A stretch of 20,235 nt of DNA from CAYYED01 sp964470785. GTDB lineage: Bacteria; Patescibacteriota; Minisyncoccia; Minisyncoccales; PEYH01. The DNA lies in the NCBI GenBank assembly GCA_964470785.1, contig CAYYED010000044.1:1-20235 (forward strand), written 5' to 3'. This document shows positions 1-6,581 of the stretch, in pieces. The notes beneath the pieces are model-generated. The model was not told where the DNA came from, ran no database searches, and worked only from the letters and a program-made list of their open reading frames with translations. The translations under genes and the position numbers were made by a program. Each line of letters opens with the position of its first letter. Position 1 is the stretch's first letter.

Positions 1-222
1 TCATTGCGAGCCGAAGGCGAAGCAACCTCAAGCAATCTATCTATGAGATTGCTTCGTCGCCCTTCGGCAAGCTCAGGGCTCCTCGCAATGACATCAATAG
101 CCCTTCGGCAAGCTCAGGGCTCCTCGCAATGACATCAATAGCCCTTCGGCAAACTCAGGGCTCCTCGCAATGACATCAATAGTCCTTCGGCAAACTCACG
201 GCTCCTTGTAATGGCACCAAGA
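1..222. repeat. 41-bp tandem repeat array with a flanking inverted repeat
   Basis: Four copies of a 41-bp unit start at 59, 100, 141 and 182, the last two diverging. Each has the core CCTTCGGCAAGCTCAGG followed by CTCGCAATGACATCAATA. The first 91 bases also form one long imperfect palindrome: TCATTGCGAG at 1-10 is complementary to CTCGCAATGA at 82-91, and AGCAATCT pairs with AGATTGCT inside it. There are no unique spacers, so this is not a CRISPR array. The same 17-base core recurs in the 87-bp array at 10807-11160. No gene is seen upstream of 262. Confidence 0.85.
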
Positions 223-261
223 GAGTCTGTCTTATGAACTTCTCCGCACAAGCTAATAACT

Positions 262-1008
262 ATGATTCGTTTTGATATTATTACAATTTTTCCGGAAATT
301 TTTGACTCTTACTTTCGAGAGAGCATTATTAAGCGCGCTCAAGAAAAAAGAAAGATTCGTATTTATATCCATAATTTAAGGGACTTTACCAAAGACAAGC
401 ATAGAACCGTAGATGATAAGCCATACGGAGGCGGGGCAGGGATGATATTAAAAGTTGAACCTATTTACAGAGCAGTAAAGAACATAAGGTCAAAAGTCAA
501 AAATCCTGCCCGTAATACTACGCCCGCCAGACACGCTGATGCGAGTCATGCGGGCTGGCATAGCGTTGCAGGCGGGCAACAATCAAAAATCATTTTATTT
601 TCTCCGCAAGGCAAGAAATTTGACCAGAAAATTGCTTATCAGTTTTCCAAACTTAATCATTTGATATTGATTTGCGGACGCTATGAAGGAGTTGATGAAA
701 GAGTGTCCAAGCATATCGCAGATAAGGAAATTTCTATAGGCGACTACGTGCTTACCGGCGGAGAATTACCGGCAATGGTGTTAGTAGATGCGGTTTCTCG
801 GCTGGTGCCGGGAGTAATTGCAGAGGGCTCGCTTAAAGAAGAAACATTTTCCGGCATAGCAGGGGAGTATCCGCAATATACCCGGCCGGAAGTTTTTAAG
901 CCAAATAATAAGGCAAAAGAATGGAAAGTGCCTCAAGTTCTTTTATCCGGCAATCATAAAAAAATAGAGGAATGGAAGCAAAAGCACTCAAAAAAGATTG
1001 AAAAATAA
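262..1008 (+). CDS. trmD: tRNA (guanine37-N1)-methyltransferase TrmD with an in-frame repeat insertion
   Basis: TrmD transfers a methyl group from SAM to N1 of G37 in tRNAs reading CNN codons, which prevents +1 frameshifting. The SPOUT trefoil-knot signature is present: GGGAGM near the N-terminus, SPQGKKF, CGRYEGVDERV, then SIGDYVLTGGELPAM, followed by YTRPEV and LLSGNH. The protein is 248 aa. It contains a 24-residue Pro/Ala/His/Gly-rich block, codons 82-105 (bases 505-576), between VKN and QQSKIILFSPQG. In E. coli TrmD the equivalent place is a turn before the knot. The block is encoded by palindromic repeat DNA; without it the protein would be 224 aa. The C-terminus ends soon after the LLSGNH helix, shorter than E. 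coli TrmD. No SD precedes the ATG at 262. Catalytic motifs are intact, so the enzyme is probably active. Confidence 0.96.
   Translation: MIRFDIITIFPEIFDSYFRESIIKRAQEKRKIRIYIHNLRDFTKDKHRTVDDKPYGGGAGMILKVEPIYRAVKNIRSKVKNPARNTTPARHADASHAGWHSVAGGQQSKIILFSPQGKKFDQKIAYQFSKLNHLILICGRYEGVDERVSKHIADKEISIGDYVLTGGELPAMVLVDAVSRLVPGVIAEGSLKEETFSGIAGEYPQYTRPEVFKPNNKAKEWKVPQVLLSGNHKKIEEWKQKHSKKIEK
505..576 (+). repeat. Family A palindrome split by a second palindrome, inside trmD
   Basis: Bases 505-521 match the left 17 bases, and 559-576 the right 18 bases, of the 35-bp element also found at 2502-2536 and 10818-10852. The left half is more diverged; the right half, CATAGCGTTGCAGGCGGG, agrees exactly with the reverse complement of the 10818 copy. 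Between them lies a 37-bp imperfect palindrome (522-558) with arms GCCCGC and GCGGGC. The total is 72 bp, exactly 24 codons, starting on a codon boundary. The nested order is an inference from the alignment. Confidence 0.8.
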
Positions 1009-1052
1009 TATTTTTTATAGTAAAATTCAAATATGTTTAAGATTAGAAGAGT

Positions 1053-1137
1053 GGGTGTGTAGTCCCATAGGGGGTGGGACCTGTCTGTAAAACAGTCGTC
1101 CGTAAGGGCCCCGTCGGTTCGACTCCGACCACACCCA
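1053..1137 (+). tRNA. tRNA-Tyr (GTA)
   Basis: The acceptor stem GGGTGTG (1053-1059) pairs with CACACCC (1130-1136), with discriminator A at 1137. The anticodon loop CTGTAAA gives anticodon GTA. A long variable arm, as expected for bacterial tRNA-Tyr, follows, then the T arm GTCGG-TTCGACT-CCGAC. CCA is not encoded. It lies 44 bp downstream of trmD. Confidence 0.93.
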
Positions 1138-1211
1138 ACAGATCATTATGTTGAATAAATAATGAGAACTTTCAGTTTTTACAATTCAAACGCCTACAAA
1201 AAAAGCAAGCC

Positions 1212-1832
1212 ATGATTGCCAGAAAGAATTGGAAGAAGGGATCTTGTAATTCTTTGTTTAAAAGAGAAACAAGACAGTGTATTAATTCGGAGTGTAAAGA
1301 ATGGTTTGAAGTAACGCCAGCTGATCCTAAAAAATTTTGTTCTTATAGGTGTGCTGCTAAAGTAAATAATTCGAAGAGAAATGAAGTTCCGCCCGAGGGA
1401 GCAAAAAAACTCAAGGAATTATATCAGAAAGGTTTTTCCATGCAGGAGATTTCCGAGAAAATGGGATGGAAATACGGAAAGGTAATTTATTGGATGAGAA
1501 AATTTGATATTCCTAGAAGAACGATGAGTGATGCCATTTATGCAAAGTGTAATCCTAATGGGGATCCATTTAGAATTAAAAAGAAGCTTAATAAAAGTGA
1601 TAATTTATTAAAAGGGTTGGGTATAGGATTATACTGGGGAGAGGGGCATAAAAGAAGCAAGTGGTCTATAAAAGTTGGAAATACTGATATTAATCTTATT
1701 AAAAAATTTAAAGAGTTTTTATTAGAAATTTGCGGAGTTAATGAAAAAAAGATAAAATATTCTTTACAAGTATTTAATGATTCAGATTCCAAAGAGGCAT
1801 TAGAGTTTTGGACTCGGGAGTTAAAGATTTAA
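1212..1832 (+). CDS. Zinc-ribbon/HTH protein with a LAGLIDADG-like homing-endonuclease-type domain, C-terminally truncated by TAA
   Basis: This 206-aa protein has three visible parts. A four-Cys zinc-binding motif uses C23, C28, C43 and C47. A helix-turn-helix-like segment spans about residues 64-100. A domain starts with GIGLYWGEGHK at about 137-147; I recognise this motif from widespread CPR and archaeal proteins related to LAGLIDADG-type endonucleases, but that is recall, not a search. The reading frame stops at TAA 1830-1832, yet the same frame continues open to a TAA at 1995-1997. The continuation has the motifs expected of the family's C-terminus. The gene is therefore probably interrupted by one nonsense change. 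It is AT-rich like its neighbours and sits between tRNA-Tyr and tRNA-Thr. Function is uncertain. Confidence 0.7.
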   Translation: MIARKNWKKGSCNSLFKRETRQCINSECKEWFEVTPADPKKFCSYRCAAKVNNSKRNEVPPEGAKKLKELYQKGFSMQEISEKMGWKYGKVIYWMRKFDIPRRTMSDAIYAKCNPNGDPFRIKKKLNKSDNLLKGLGIGLYWGEGHKRSKWSIKVGNTDINLIKKFKEFLLEICGVNEKKIKYSLQVFNDSDSKEALEFWTRELKI

Positions 1833-1997
1833 AAGAAAAAAATTGGTAAAATTACTATAACACCTCCAATGGGAAAAGGTACTTATAAAAAGAAAAGTCG
1901 ATATGGGGTATTAACAATATATTTTCATAACATGAAGCTAAAAAGAATATTAGATGAATGGGTTATGGAAGCAATAAAGCGAGATGAGGCGGAATAA
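1833..1997 (+). pseudogene. In-frame C-terminal remainder of the 1212 gene after a premature TAA
   Basis: Reading on in the same frame past TAA 1830-1832 gives 54 further codons to TAA 1995-1997. They include ITITPPMGKG, then YKKKSRYGVLTIYFHN and KLKRILDEWV, a basic-strand-helix pattern that fits the C-terminal half of the endonuclease-like domain. The whole frame 1212-1997 would encode 261 residues counting the stop position. No start codon or SD suggests separate translation. Confidence 0.6.
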
Positions 1998-2026
1998 ACA
2001 ATTGGTAGGGTTGCCTCGTGTCTTGT

Positions 2027-2098
2027 GCCAGGGTAGTTCAGTGGTAGAACGCAAACTTGGTAAGTTTGAGGTCATGGGTTCAATTCCCATCCCTGGCT
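2027..2098 (+). tRNA. tRNA-Thr (GGT)
   Basis: The acceptor stem GCCAGGG (2027-2033) pairs with CCCTGGC (2091-2097), with discriminator T at 2098. The D stem is GTTC/GAAC. The anticodon stem CAAAC/GTTTG encloses TTGGTAA, giving anticodon GGT. The T arm is ATGGG-TTCAATT-CCCAT. CCA is not encoded. Confidence 0.93.
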
Positions 2099-2110
2099 AA
2101 GAAAAAAATG

Positions 2111-2147
2111 GCGGGAAAGGTCGCGAGTTCAAATCTCGCTCCTGGCT
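2111..2147 (+). other. tRNA 3'-half fragment downstream of tRNA-Thr
   Basis: Starting 12 bp after tRNA-Thr, the sequence resembles a tRNA variable region and T arm: GCGAG (2123-2127), TTCAAAT, CTCGC (2135-2139), then TCCTGGCT, close to the CCCTGGCT end of the upstream tRNA. No D or anticodon arm precedes it. It is either a decayed second tRNA or a partial tRNA end left by recombination or integration. Confidence 0.5.
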
Positions 2148-2164
2148 TTTAAGCAAACATTAAA

Positions 2165-2235
2165 TACGAGCCGTAGCGATAGCAAAATTTGAGCAAGGGT
2201 GCTCATATTTGTAACTATTCGCTTCGCTCATAGAT
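2165..2235. repeat. Imperfect inverted repeat upstream of rpmG
   Basis: GAGCCGTAGCGATAG near 2169 is largely complementary to CTATTCGCTTCGCTC near 2215-2229. It resembles the GAGCCGAAGGCGAAG arm at 8-22, so it may belong to the same family. It could form a hairpin just before rpmG. Arm limits are approximate. Confidence 0.4.
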
Positions 2236-2239
2236 AAAC

Positions 2240-2410
2240 ATGGCAAAGAAAAAGAAACCGTTTTCAAAATTAAGATGCGAGGTGTGCAAGAATATCAACT
2301 ATTACACCCACAAGTCCCAAAACGCCACCACAGAGGGGATTAAGTTGGAATTGAAAAAATTCTGCAGTACCTGCAAAAAACATACATTACACAAAGAGAT
2401 TAAGAAATAA
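2240..2410 (+). CDS. rpmG: 50S ribosomal protein bL33
   Basis: This 56-aa basic protein starts MAKKKKPFSK and has two zinc-binding pairs, CEVC at residues 13-16 and CSTC at 42-45. The YYTHKSQN segment and the ELKKFCSTCKKHTLHKE block are characteristic of bL33 of the zinc-binding (C+) type. It is a component of the large ribosomal subunit near the E site. The ATG at 2240 gives the usual length; no SD is seen. It is followed 21 bp later by tRNA-Trp, a rpmG-tRNA-Trp order common in bacteria, where secE and nusG usually follow; they do not here. Confidence 0.93.
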   Translation: MAKKKKPFSKLRCEVCKNINYYTHKSQNATTEGIKLELKKFCSTCKKHTLHKEIKK

Positions 2411-2431
2411 ACAGAGAAAAAATATAATTAA

Positions 2432-2505
2432 GGGGGTGTAGCTCTAATTGGCAGAGCGGTGGTCTCCAAAACCACAGGTTGCAGGTTCGAGCCCTGCCAC
2501 CCCTG
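2432..2505 (+). tRNA. tRNA-Trp (CCA)
   Basis: The acceptor stem GGGGGTG (2432-2438) pairs with CACCCCT (2498-2504), with a G1-U72 wobble and discriminator G at 2505. The anticodon stem GTGGT/ACCAC encloses CTCCAAA, giving anticodon CCA. The T arm is GCAGG-TTCGAGC-CCTGC. The last four bases (2502-2505, CCTG) are also the first four bases of a family A palindrome. Confidence 0.93.
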
Positions 2506-2536
2506 CCCGCAATGCAAGCAAAGCGTTACAGGCGGG
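2502..2536 (+). repeat. Family A 35-bp palindromic element abutting tRNA-Trp
   Basis: This 35-bp stretch runs from CCTGCCCGCAATG to TTACAGGCGGG. It matches the reverse complement of 10818-10852 at 33 of 35 positions by eye. It overlaps the last four bases of tRNA-Trp, so the tRNA 3' end and the element are fused. Confidence 0.85.
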
Positions 2537-2546
2537 CCTGCCATGT

Positions 2547-2620
2547 CGCTCGCGAGCGACCTTTCGGAACTTCCTTCGGAACTTCCGAAGTTCCGGATCC
2601 GGAACTTCGGAAGTTCCGGG
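2547..2620. repeat. Family C palindrome cluster (GGAACTTCCGAAGTTCC type)
   Basis: After the 12-bp palindrome CGCTCGCGAGCG (2547-2558) come two back-to-back hairpins at about 2577-2595 and 2599-2619. Each has arms CGGAACTT and AAGTTCCG around a three-base loop. GGATCC joins them, so 2577-2620 is also self-complementary as a whole. A further copy is at 2712-2736 and another at 8436-8456. Confidence 0.85.
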
Positions 2621-2636
2621 GAAGTTTACAATAATT

Positions 2637-2659
2637 CCGGCCGAAAGGGCGGGTTTTTT
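2637..2659 (+). terminator. Possible intrinsic terminator after tRNA-Trp
   Basis: CCGGCC-GAAA-GGGCGGG forms a short GC hairpin with one mismatch, followed by six Ts at 2654-2659. It would end transcription from rpmG and tRNA-Trp. Confidence 0.5.
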
Positions 2660-2711
2660 ATTTGCAAAAAAAAGTTTTTTGGGTATAATAGAAAATTAGC
2701 CATTGAATAAC

Positions 2712-2736
2712 TCTTGGAACTTCGGAAGTTCCGAGA
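2712..2736. repeat. Family C hairpin upstream of the export operon
   Basis: TCTTGGAACTT (2712-2722) pairs with AAGTTCCGAGA (2726-2736) around CGG, an 11-bp stem with one wobble. It lies 37 bp before the adaptor gene start. Confidence 0.8.
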
Positions 2737-2773
2737 AGTTTGCAAAATTAACTATTATTATTAATCTGTAATT

Positions 2774-4381
2774 ATGAAATTTACCGCTAAAACAATTTTT
2801 ATTTTAATAGTTTTATTGTCAGTTATAGCTATCATCAATTATTTCTCCTTTTCTAATAGAAAAGAGGAATTAAATCTTTATCAGGCAGCAAGAGGAGAAA
2901 TATATCAGAAGGTAGCAGAAATTGGCACCGTTACCCAAGGAGAAGAAATTAGTTTAACTTTTGATAGCGCAGGCAGAATAAAAGAAGTGGGCGTAAAAAC
3001 AGGAGATATAGTAAAAAGAGGACAGTTTTTAGCAAGAATTGATGACAGTCAAATTAGAAACCAGCTTGAAGAGTCAATGGCCAATTTGCAAATTGTCCGG
3101 GCAGAACAGAAGAAACTAATTACCGGAGCCACTGAAGAAGAAGTGCGTGCAAGCGAAACCAAAGTAGAGAATGCCCAAAACTCTTTGCAAATAGAATTGA
3201 ACAAGTTAGAAAATGTAAAAAAACAAGCAGAACAAGGTGTTGAAGATGCCTATGAAAACGCTATTGATACCATAGAAGACGCACATCTTTACTCTTATAA
3301 CTCTCTTATTACCATTACTTCTCTTTCTAATTCATACTTTTCAGACAACTCTTTAGATGCGCTTAATTTTAGAAGCAATCAAGCTGCTATAAACAGGGCT
3401 GTTGAAGCAATGGATGCTTCCTTAAGAGAATTAAAAAGCAACTATACCAATGAAGATATTGATTTGGCTATAGAAACATTTAGGAAAGAATTGGACGAGA
3501 TTAAAGAAAGATTAACAGAGATTAAAACAATTACAGAAAAGTTTTTATATAGAGACGTTATTTCTTCAGCGGAAAAAACTTTAATAGACACTCATAGAAG
3601 CAATATTAATAGCGCGCATAGCGTCGTGACAACAACAGAACAAAATATTTCCTCAACAAAACTGACTAACCGGATAAATATTGATAATGCCGAGGCGGCC
3701 GTGACAGTTGCTCAAGATGCATTGAAAATTGCTCAAGATAATCTAATATTAATTACCACAGAACCAAGAATTGAAGACATTGAATCTTCACAGGCAAAAA
3801 TTGATAGCGCTCAGGCAAAAGTAAGGATTTTAGAAAAACAACTGGAAGATACCGTTTTAAAAAGCCCGGTAAACGGTCAGATAGCAAGGGTAGACAAGTC
3901 GGCAGGAGAAGTAGTTCAGTCAACGGCTGTAATAATGATTATTTTACCGGAAAGCCCCTTTGAAATAGAGACAGATATTTACGAAGAAGAGATCATAAAA
4001 GTGGCAGTAGGGAATATTGCAGAGATCCGCTTGGTTGCTTTGCCGGAAAAGGTTTTTCAAGGAAGAGTAGCAAGCATTGACCCTGCGGAACGGCTAAAAG
4101 ACGGAGTAGTGTATTACAGAACGATTATTGTTTTTGAAGAAGAGGCACCGGAAACTGTTAAGACCGGAATGACGGCCGATGTGGAAATTATAACTCAAAT
4201 TGAAGAAGATATTTTGATTGTGTCCAAAAACGCTATCCAAAAAAGAAAGGGCAGAATAATTGTTGAAGTTTTTAAAGATGATTTAATTGAAGAAAGGGCG
4301 GTGGAGGTCGGCATAAGAGGAGATGATATGGTGGAAATTGTGTCAGGGTTAGAAGCAGGAGAGATGGTTGTTATAAGATAA
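2774..4381 (+). CDS. Membrane fusion (HlyD/MacA-type) adaptor of an ABC export system
   Basis: This 535-aa protein has one N-terminal membrane segment (about residues 7-26) and is otherwise extracytoplasmic. The two halves of a barrel-sandwich (lipoyl-like) domain are visible. The first is around residues 47-90 (AGRIKEVGVKTGDIVKRGQFLARID). The second is around 358-395 (SPVNGQIARVDKSAGEVV). Between them is an unusually long helical coiled-coil region of about 260 residues. A beta-barrel and a membrane-proximal domain follow to the C-terminus. The protein should link or gate the ABC pair encoded next, 43 bp downstream. The order adaptor-ATPase-permease matches MacAB or Bacillus YknXYZ. No outer-membrane TolC-like protein is in the window, as expected for a single-membrane cell. 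No SD is seen. Confidence 0.9.
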   Translation: MKFTAKTIFILIVLLSVIAIINYFSFSNRKEELNLYQAARGEIYQKVAEIGTVTQGEEISLTFDSAGRIKEVGVKTGDIVKRGQFLARIDDSQIRNQLEESMANLQIVRAEQKKLITGATEEEVRASETKVENAQNSLQIELNKLENVKKQAEQGVEDAYENAIDTIEDAHLYSYNSLITITSLSNSYFSDNSLDALNFRSNQAAINRAVEAMDASLRELKSNYTNEDIDLAIETFRKELDEIKERLTEIKTITEKFLYRDVISSAEKTLIDTHRSNINSAHSVVTTTEQNISSTKLTNRINIDNAEAAVTVAQDALKIAQDNLILITTEPRIEDIESSQAKIDSAQAKVRILEKQLEDTVLKSPVNGQIARVDKSAGEVVQSTAVIMIILPESPFEIETDIYEEEIIKVAVGNIAEIRLVALPEKVFQGRVASIDPAERLKDGVVYYRTIIVFEEEAPETVKTGMTADVEIITQIEEDILIVSKNAIQKRKGRIIVEVFKDDLIEERAVEVGIRGDDMVEIVSGLEAGEMVVIR

Positions 4382-4390
4382 AAGAACAGC

Positions 4391-4411
4391 TGTCGACTTC
4401 GAAAGTCGACA
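4391..4411. repeat. 21-bp hairpin between adaptor and ATPase genes
   Basis: TGTCGACTT (4391-4399) pairs perfectly with AAGTCGACA (4403-4411) around a three-base loop. The 9+3+9 architecture equals that of the hairpin at 8436-8456, though the arms differ in sequence. It lies 14 bp before the ATPase start and has no T-run, so it may modulate expression rather than terminate. Confidence 0.75.
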
Positions 4412-4424
4412 AAAAGTCAATAAA

Positions 4425-5105
4425 ATGTCCGTGAAACCAATTATTAAATTAGAAAATGTCTGGAAAATCTATCGACTGGGCAAAACAGAAGTTTTTGCTT
4501 TGCGGGGAATAAATATAGAGATTCCTTCGGGTGCTTTTATTAGTATTATGGGTCCCTCGGGTTCGGGCAAATCCACTTTTTTAAATATGATCGGATGTTT
4601 AGATGTTCCCACGAAGGGAAAAGTATTTCTTAAAGATAAAGATGTTTTGCAACTCTCTGAAGACGCTCTATCTTGTCTAAGGGGACAGACGATTGGTTTT
4701 GTTTTTCAAGAATTTAATATCTTGCCTAATCTTAATGCGTTGGAAAATGTTACCTTGCCAATGATTTTTCAAGGAGTAGTTTCGGAGCAAAGAAAAAAAA
4801 GAGCTAAAGAGCTTTTAATTTCCTTGGGATTGAAGGACAGAATTTTTCACCAGCCGGCAGAGCTTTCTGCCGGTGAGCGCCAAAGGGTGGCAATTGCCCG
4901 GGCATTTGCCAATAATCCGGAAATGGTTATTGCCGATGAACCCACCGGCAACTTGGATTCAACGACCGGTAAAAAAATAATGGAAATTTTAACCGATTTT
5001 CATCAAAAACAAGGCAAAACCATTGTTGTAGTTACTCACGACCGAAATATTGCCGACTATAGTGAGAAAGTTTTTAATATTAAAGACGGACAAATGATAT
5101 GGTAA
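4425..5105 (+). CDS. ABC transporter ATP-binding protein (MacB/LolD type)
   Basis: This 226-aa nucleotide-binding subunit drives the export system. Walker A is GPSGSGKST at residues 43-51, the Q-loop Gln is at 95, the signature LSAGERQ at 147-153, Walker B VIADE at 168-172 and the H-loop His at 205. The signature has Ala where LSGGQ/LSGGE is usual, a mild variation seen in some active ABC proteins. The phrase VIADEPTGNLDS and the overall length match the LolD/MacB/FtsE group. The stop codon overlaps the permease gene (TAATG at 5103-5107), which suggests translational coupling. The substrate cannot be read from the sequence. Confidence 0.95.
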   Translation: MSVKPIIKLENVWKIYRLGKTEVFALRGINIEIPSGAFISIMGPSGSGKSTFLNMIGCLDVPTKGKVFLKDKDVLQLSEDALSCLRGQTIGFVFQEFNILPNLNALENVTLPMIFQGVVSEQRKKRAKELLISLGLKDRIFHQPAELSAGERQRVAIARAFANNPEMVIADEPTGNLDSTTGKKIMEILTDFHQKQGKTIVVVTHDRNIADYSEKVFNIKDGQMIW

Positions 5106-6322
5106 TGCTAAAAGAATATTTTAAACTTGCTATTAGAAATTTAAAAACGCGAAAATTGAGAAGTTGGTTAACTATTTTAGGTATTGTTATTGGAGTATTT
5201 TTGATAATTTCTTTGCTTTCTTTAAGCGAAGGGCTGCAAAAAACAGTTATGACTCAACTAAGCATGATGGGAGGAGATTTAATATTTGTTATGCCCGGAG
5301 GAGAAATGCAGGATATAATGGTAGCTATGATCGGAGGAATGGAATTAAGCGATGCAGACATTAAGGCGATAGAAAGGGCGCGGGGAGTAGAAACGGTTGT
5401 GGTTTTTCCTTATGCAGGCGAAGTTTCCAGATACGAAGGAACGGCCAAAATAACCCTTTTATCCGGAATCGATTGGAGCGGAGCGATGTCAGTTTTAAGA
5501 GAAGATATGGGTTGGCAAACAAGTGAAGGAGATTTTCCGCGTTCGGGCAGAAGGGAGATTTTGATAGGGAGTTTGATTTCTCAAGATATTTTTCCGGGAA
5601 TAGAAGTGGGAGATGAAATCGTTATAAAAAGCAGAAGGTTTACAATTTCAGGCATTTTAATGTCTTTAGGGAGTCGCCAGGACGACTCTATGATTGTTTT
5701 GGACATTGATGATTTTAGGGCGGTTACCGGCAAAAGAGAAGGAAGCCCTATGGCTATAGTTAAAGCAAATTCTGATTTTAAAATTAACGATGTGGTTAGA
5801 AATATTGAAACGGCACTTGAAGACGTTGGAAAGAGAAGGGTAGGAGATGATGCGCCTTCTTTTACCGTGCTTACCAGCGAAACGGTTTCCGGCATGGTGG
5901 GAAACATAATGGCAATAATGCAGACGGTTGTTCTTGCTTTTGCTAGTATTGCCTTAATAGTAGGAGGCATAGGAATAATGAATACAATGTATACATCTAT
6001 TCGCGAAAGAACTCGGGAGATCGGGATTATGAAAGGGGTAGGGGCAAAAAATTCAGCCGTACTTTGCATATTTTTAATTGAAGCCGGTGTTATTGGAATA
6101 ATTGGCGGACTCGGCGGGACTCTTTTAGGTGTGGCATTGGCTAAAACAATTGAAATATACGGCCAAATACATCCAATGTTTTATATAGAGGCCTCTATTA
6201 CCCCCCAGCTTTTAATTTTTGGTTTAGTTTTTTCTTTTTTAGTGGGTTGCTTGTCCGGATTTTTTCCGGCGAGAAGAGCGGCAAAATTAAAACCGGTAGA
6301 GGCACTAAGGCGTCATGAGTAG
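5099..6322 (+). CDS. MacB-like/FtsX-family ABC transporter permease
   Basis: This protein of up to 407 aa has the MacB layout. A first membrane helix lies at about residues 22-42, then a large extracytoplasmic domain (about 45-260), then three helices at about 268-296, 322-349 and 370-391. The loop IRERTREIGIMKGVGAK is the FtsX-family cytoplasmic coupling motif, and the protein ends FPARRAAKLKPVEALRRHE, also typical. Two starts are possible: ATG 5099, overlapping the ATPase gene by 7 bp, and ATG 5105, which forms a TAATG stop-start junction. I slightly favour 5105, though 5099 is kept here. The stop is TAG. Such permeases act as mechanotransmission subunits with the adaptor and ATPase. Confidence 0.94.
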   Translation: MVMLKEYFKLAIRNLKTRKLRSWLTILGIVIGVFLIISLLSLSEGLQKTVMTQLSMMGGDLIFVMPGGEMQDIMVAMIGGMELSDADIKAIERARGVETVVVFPYAGEVSRYEGTAKITLLSGIDWSGAMSVLREDMGWQTSEGDFPRSGRREILIGSLISQDIFPGIEVGDEIVIKSRRFTISGILMSLGSRQDDSMIVLDIDDFRAVTGKREGSPMAIVKANSDFKINDVVRNIETALEDVGKRRVGDDAPSFTVLTSETVSGMVGNIMAIMQTVVLAFASIALIVGGIGIMNTMYTSIRERTREIGIMKGVGAKNSAVLCIFLIEAGVIGIIGGLGGTLLGVALAKTIEIYGQIHPMFYIEASITPQLLIFGLVFSFLVGCLSGFFPARRAAKLKPVEALRRHE

Positions 6323-6440
6323 TAAAAAAGAAAAATACACAAATCTAAGCGCAAAAAACCAATAACTGACAATAATTTAAAATTTTAAATTTCAAATTGG
6401 AAAACAATTTTTAAAAAAGCGAAAAACTAAAAACTAAAAG

Positions 6441-6520
6441 CGCCCTAGGCCGCCCGCTGGAGCAGTCAGCGGGCTAGGCCCTATACTGACCGCTGGAGCA
6501 GTCAGCCAAGGACGCTTTAC
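6441..6520. repeat. GC-rich hairpin repeat in the 259-bp gap after the permease
   Basis: GCCCGCTG (6452-6459) pairs with CAGCGGGC (6467-6474) around GAGCAGT. The segment CGCTGGAGCAGTCAGC then recurs at about 6492-6507, so the hairpin unit is partly duplicated. There is no T-run. The remaining AT-rich sequence in 6323-6581 shows no gene. Confidence 0.7.
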
Positions 6521-6581
6521 GCTTAAGAGAATTAAAAATTAGAAATTAAAAATTAGAGAATAAAGGTTTGCATCTTGGATT

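Noticed and set aside
59..222. CRISPR array at the 41-bp or 87-bp repeats
   Set aside because: The units are directly adjacent with no unique spacers, and there are no cas genes in the window.
2448..2710. Two overlapping open frames starting inside tRNA-Trp
   Set aside because: They begin in the tRNA and run through palindromes; no SD and no plausible protein.
5581..6069. Minus-strand 162-codon frame opposite the permease gene
   Set aside because: It is a shadow of the FtsX-like gene, with no promoter or SD and a Ser/Thr/Pro-rich translation typical of antisense frames.
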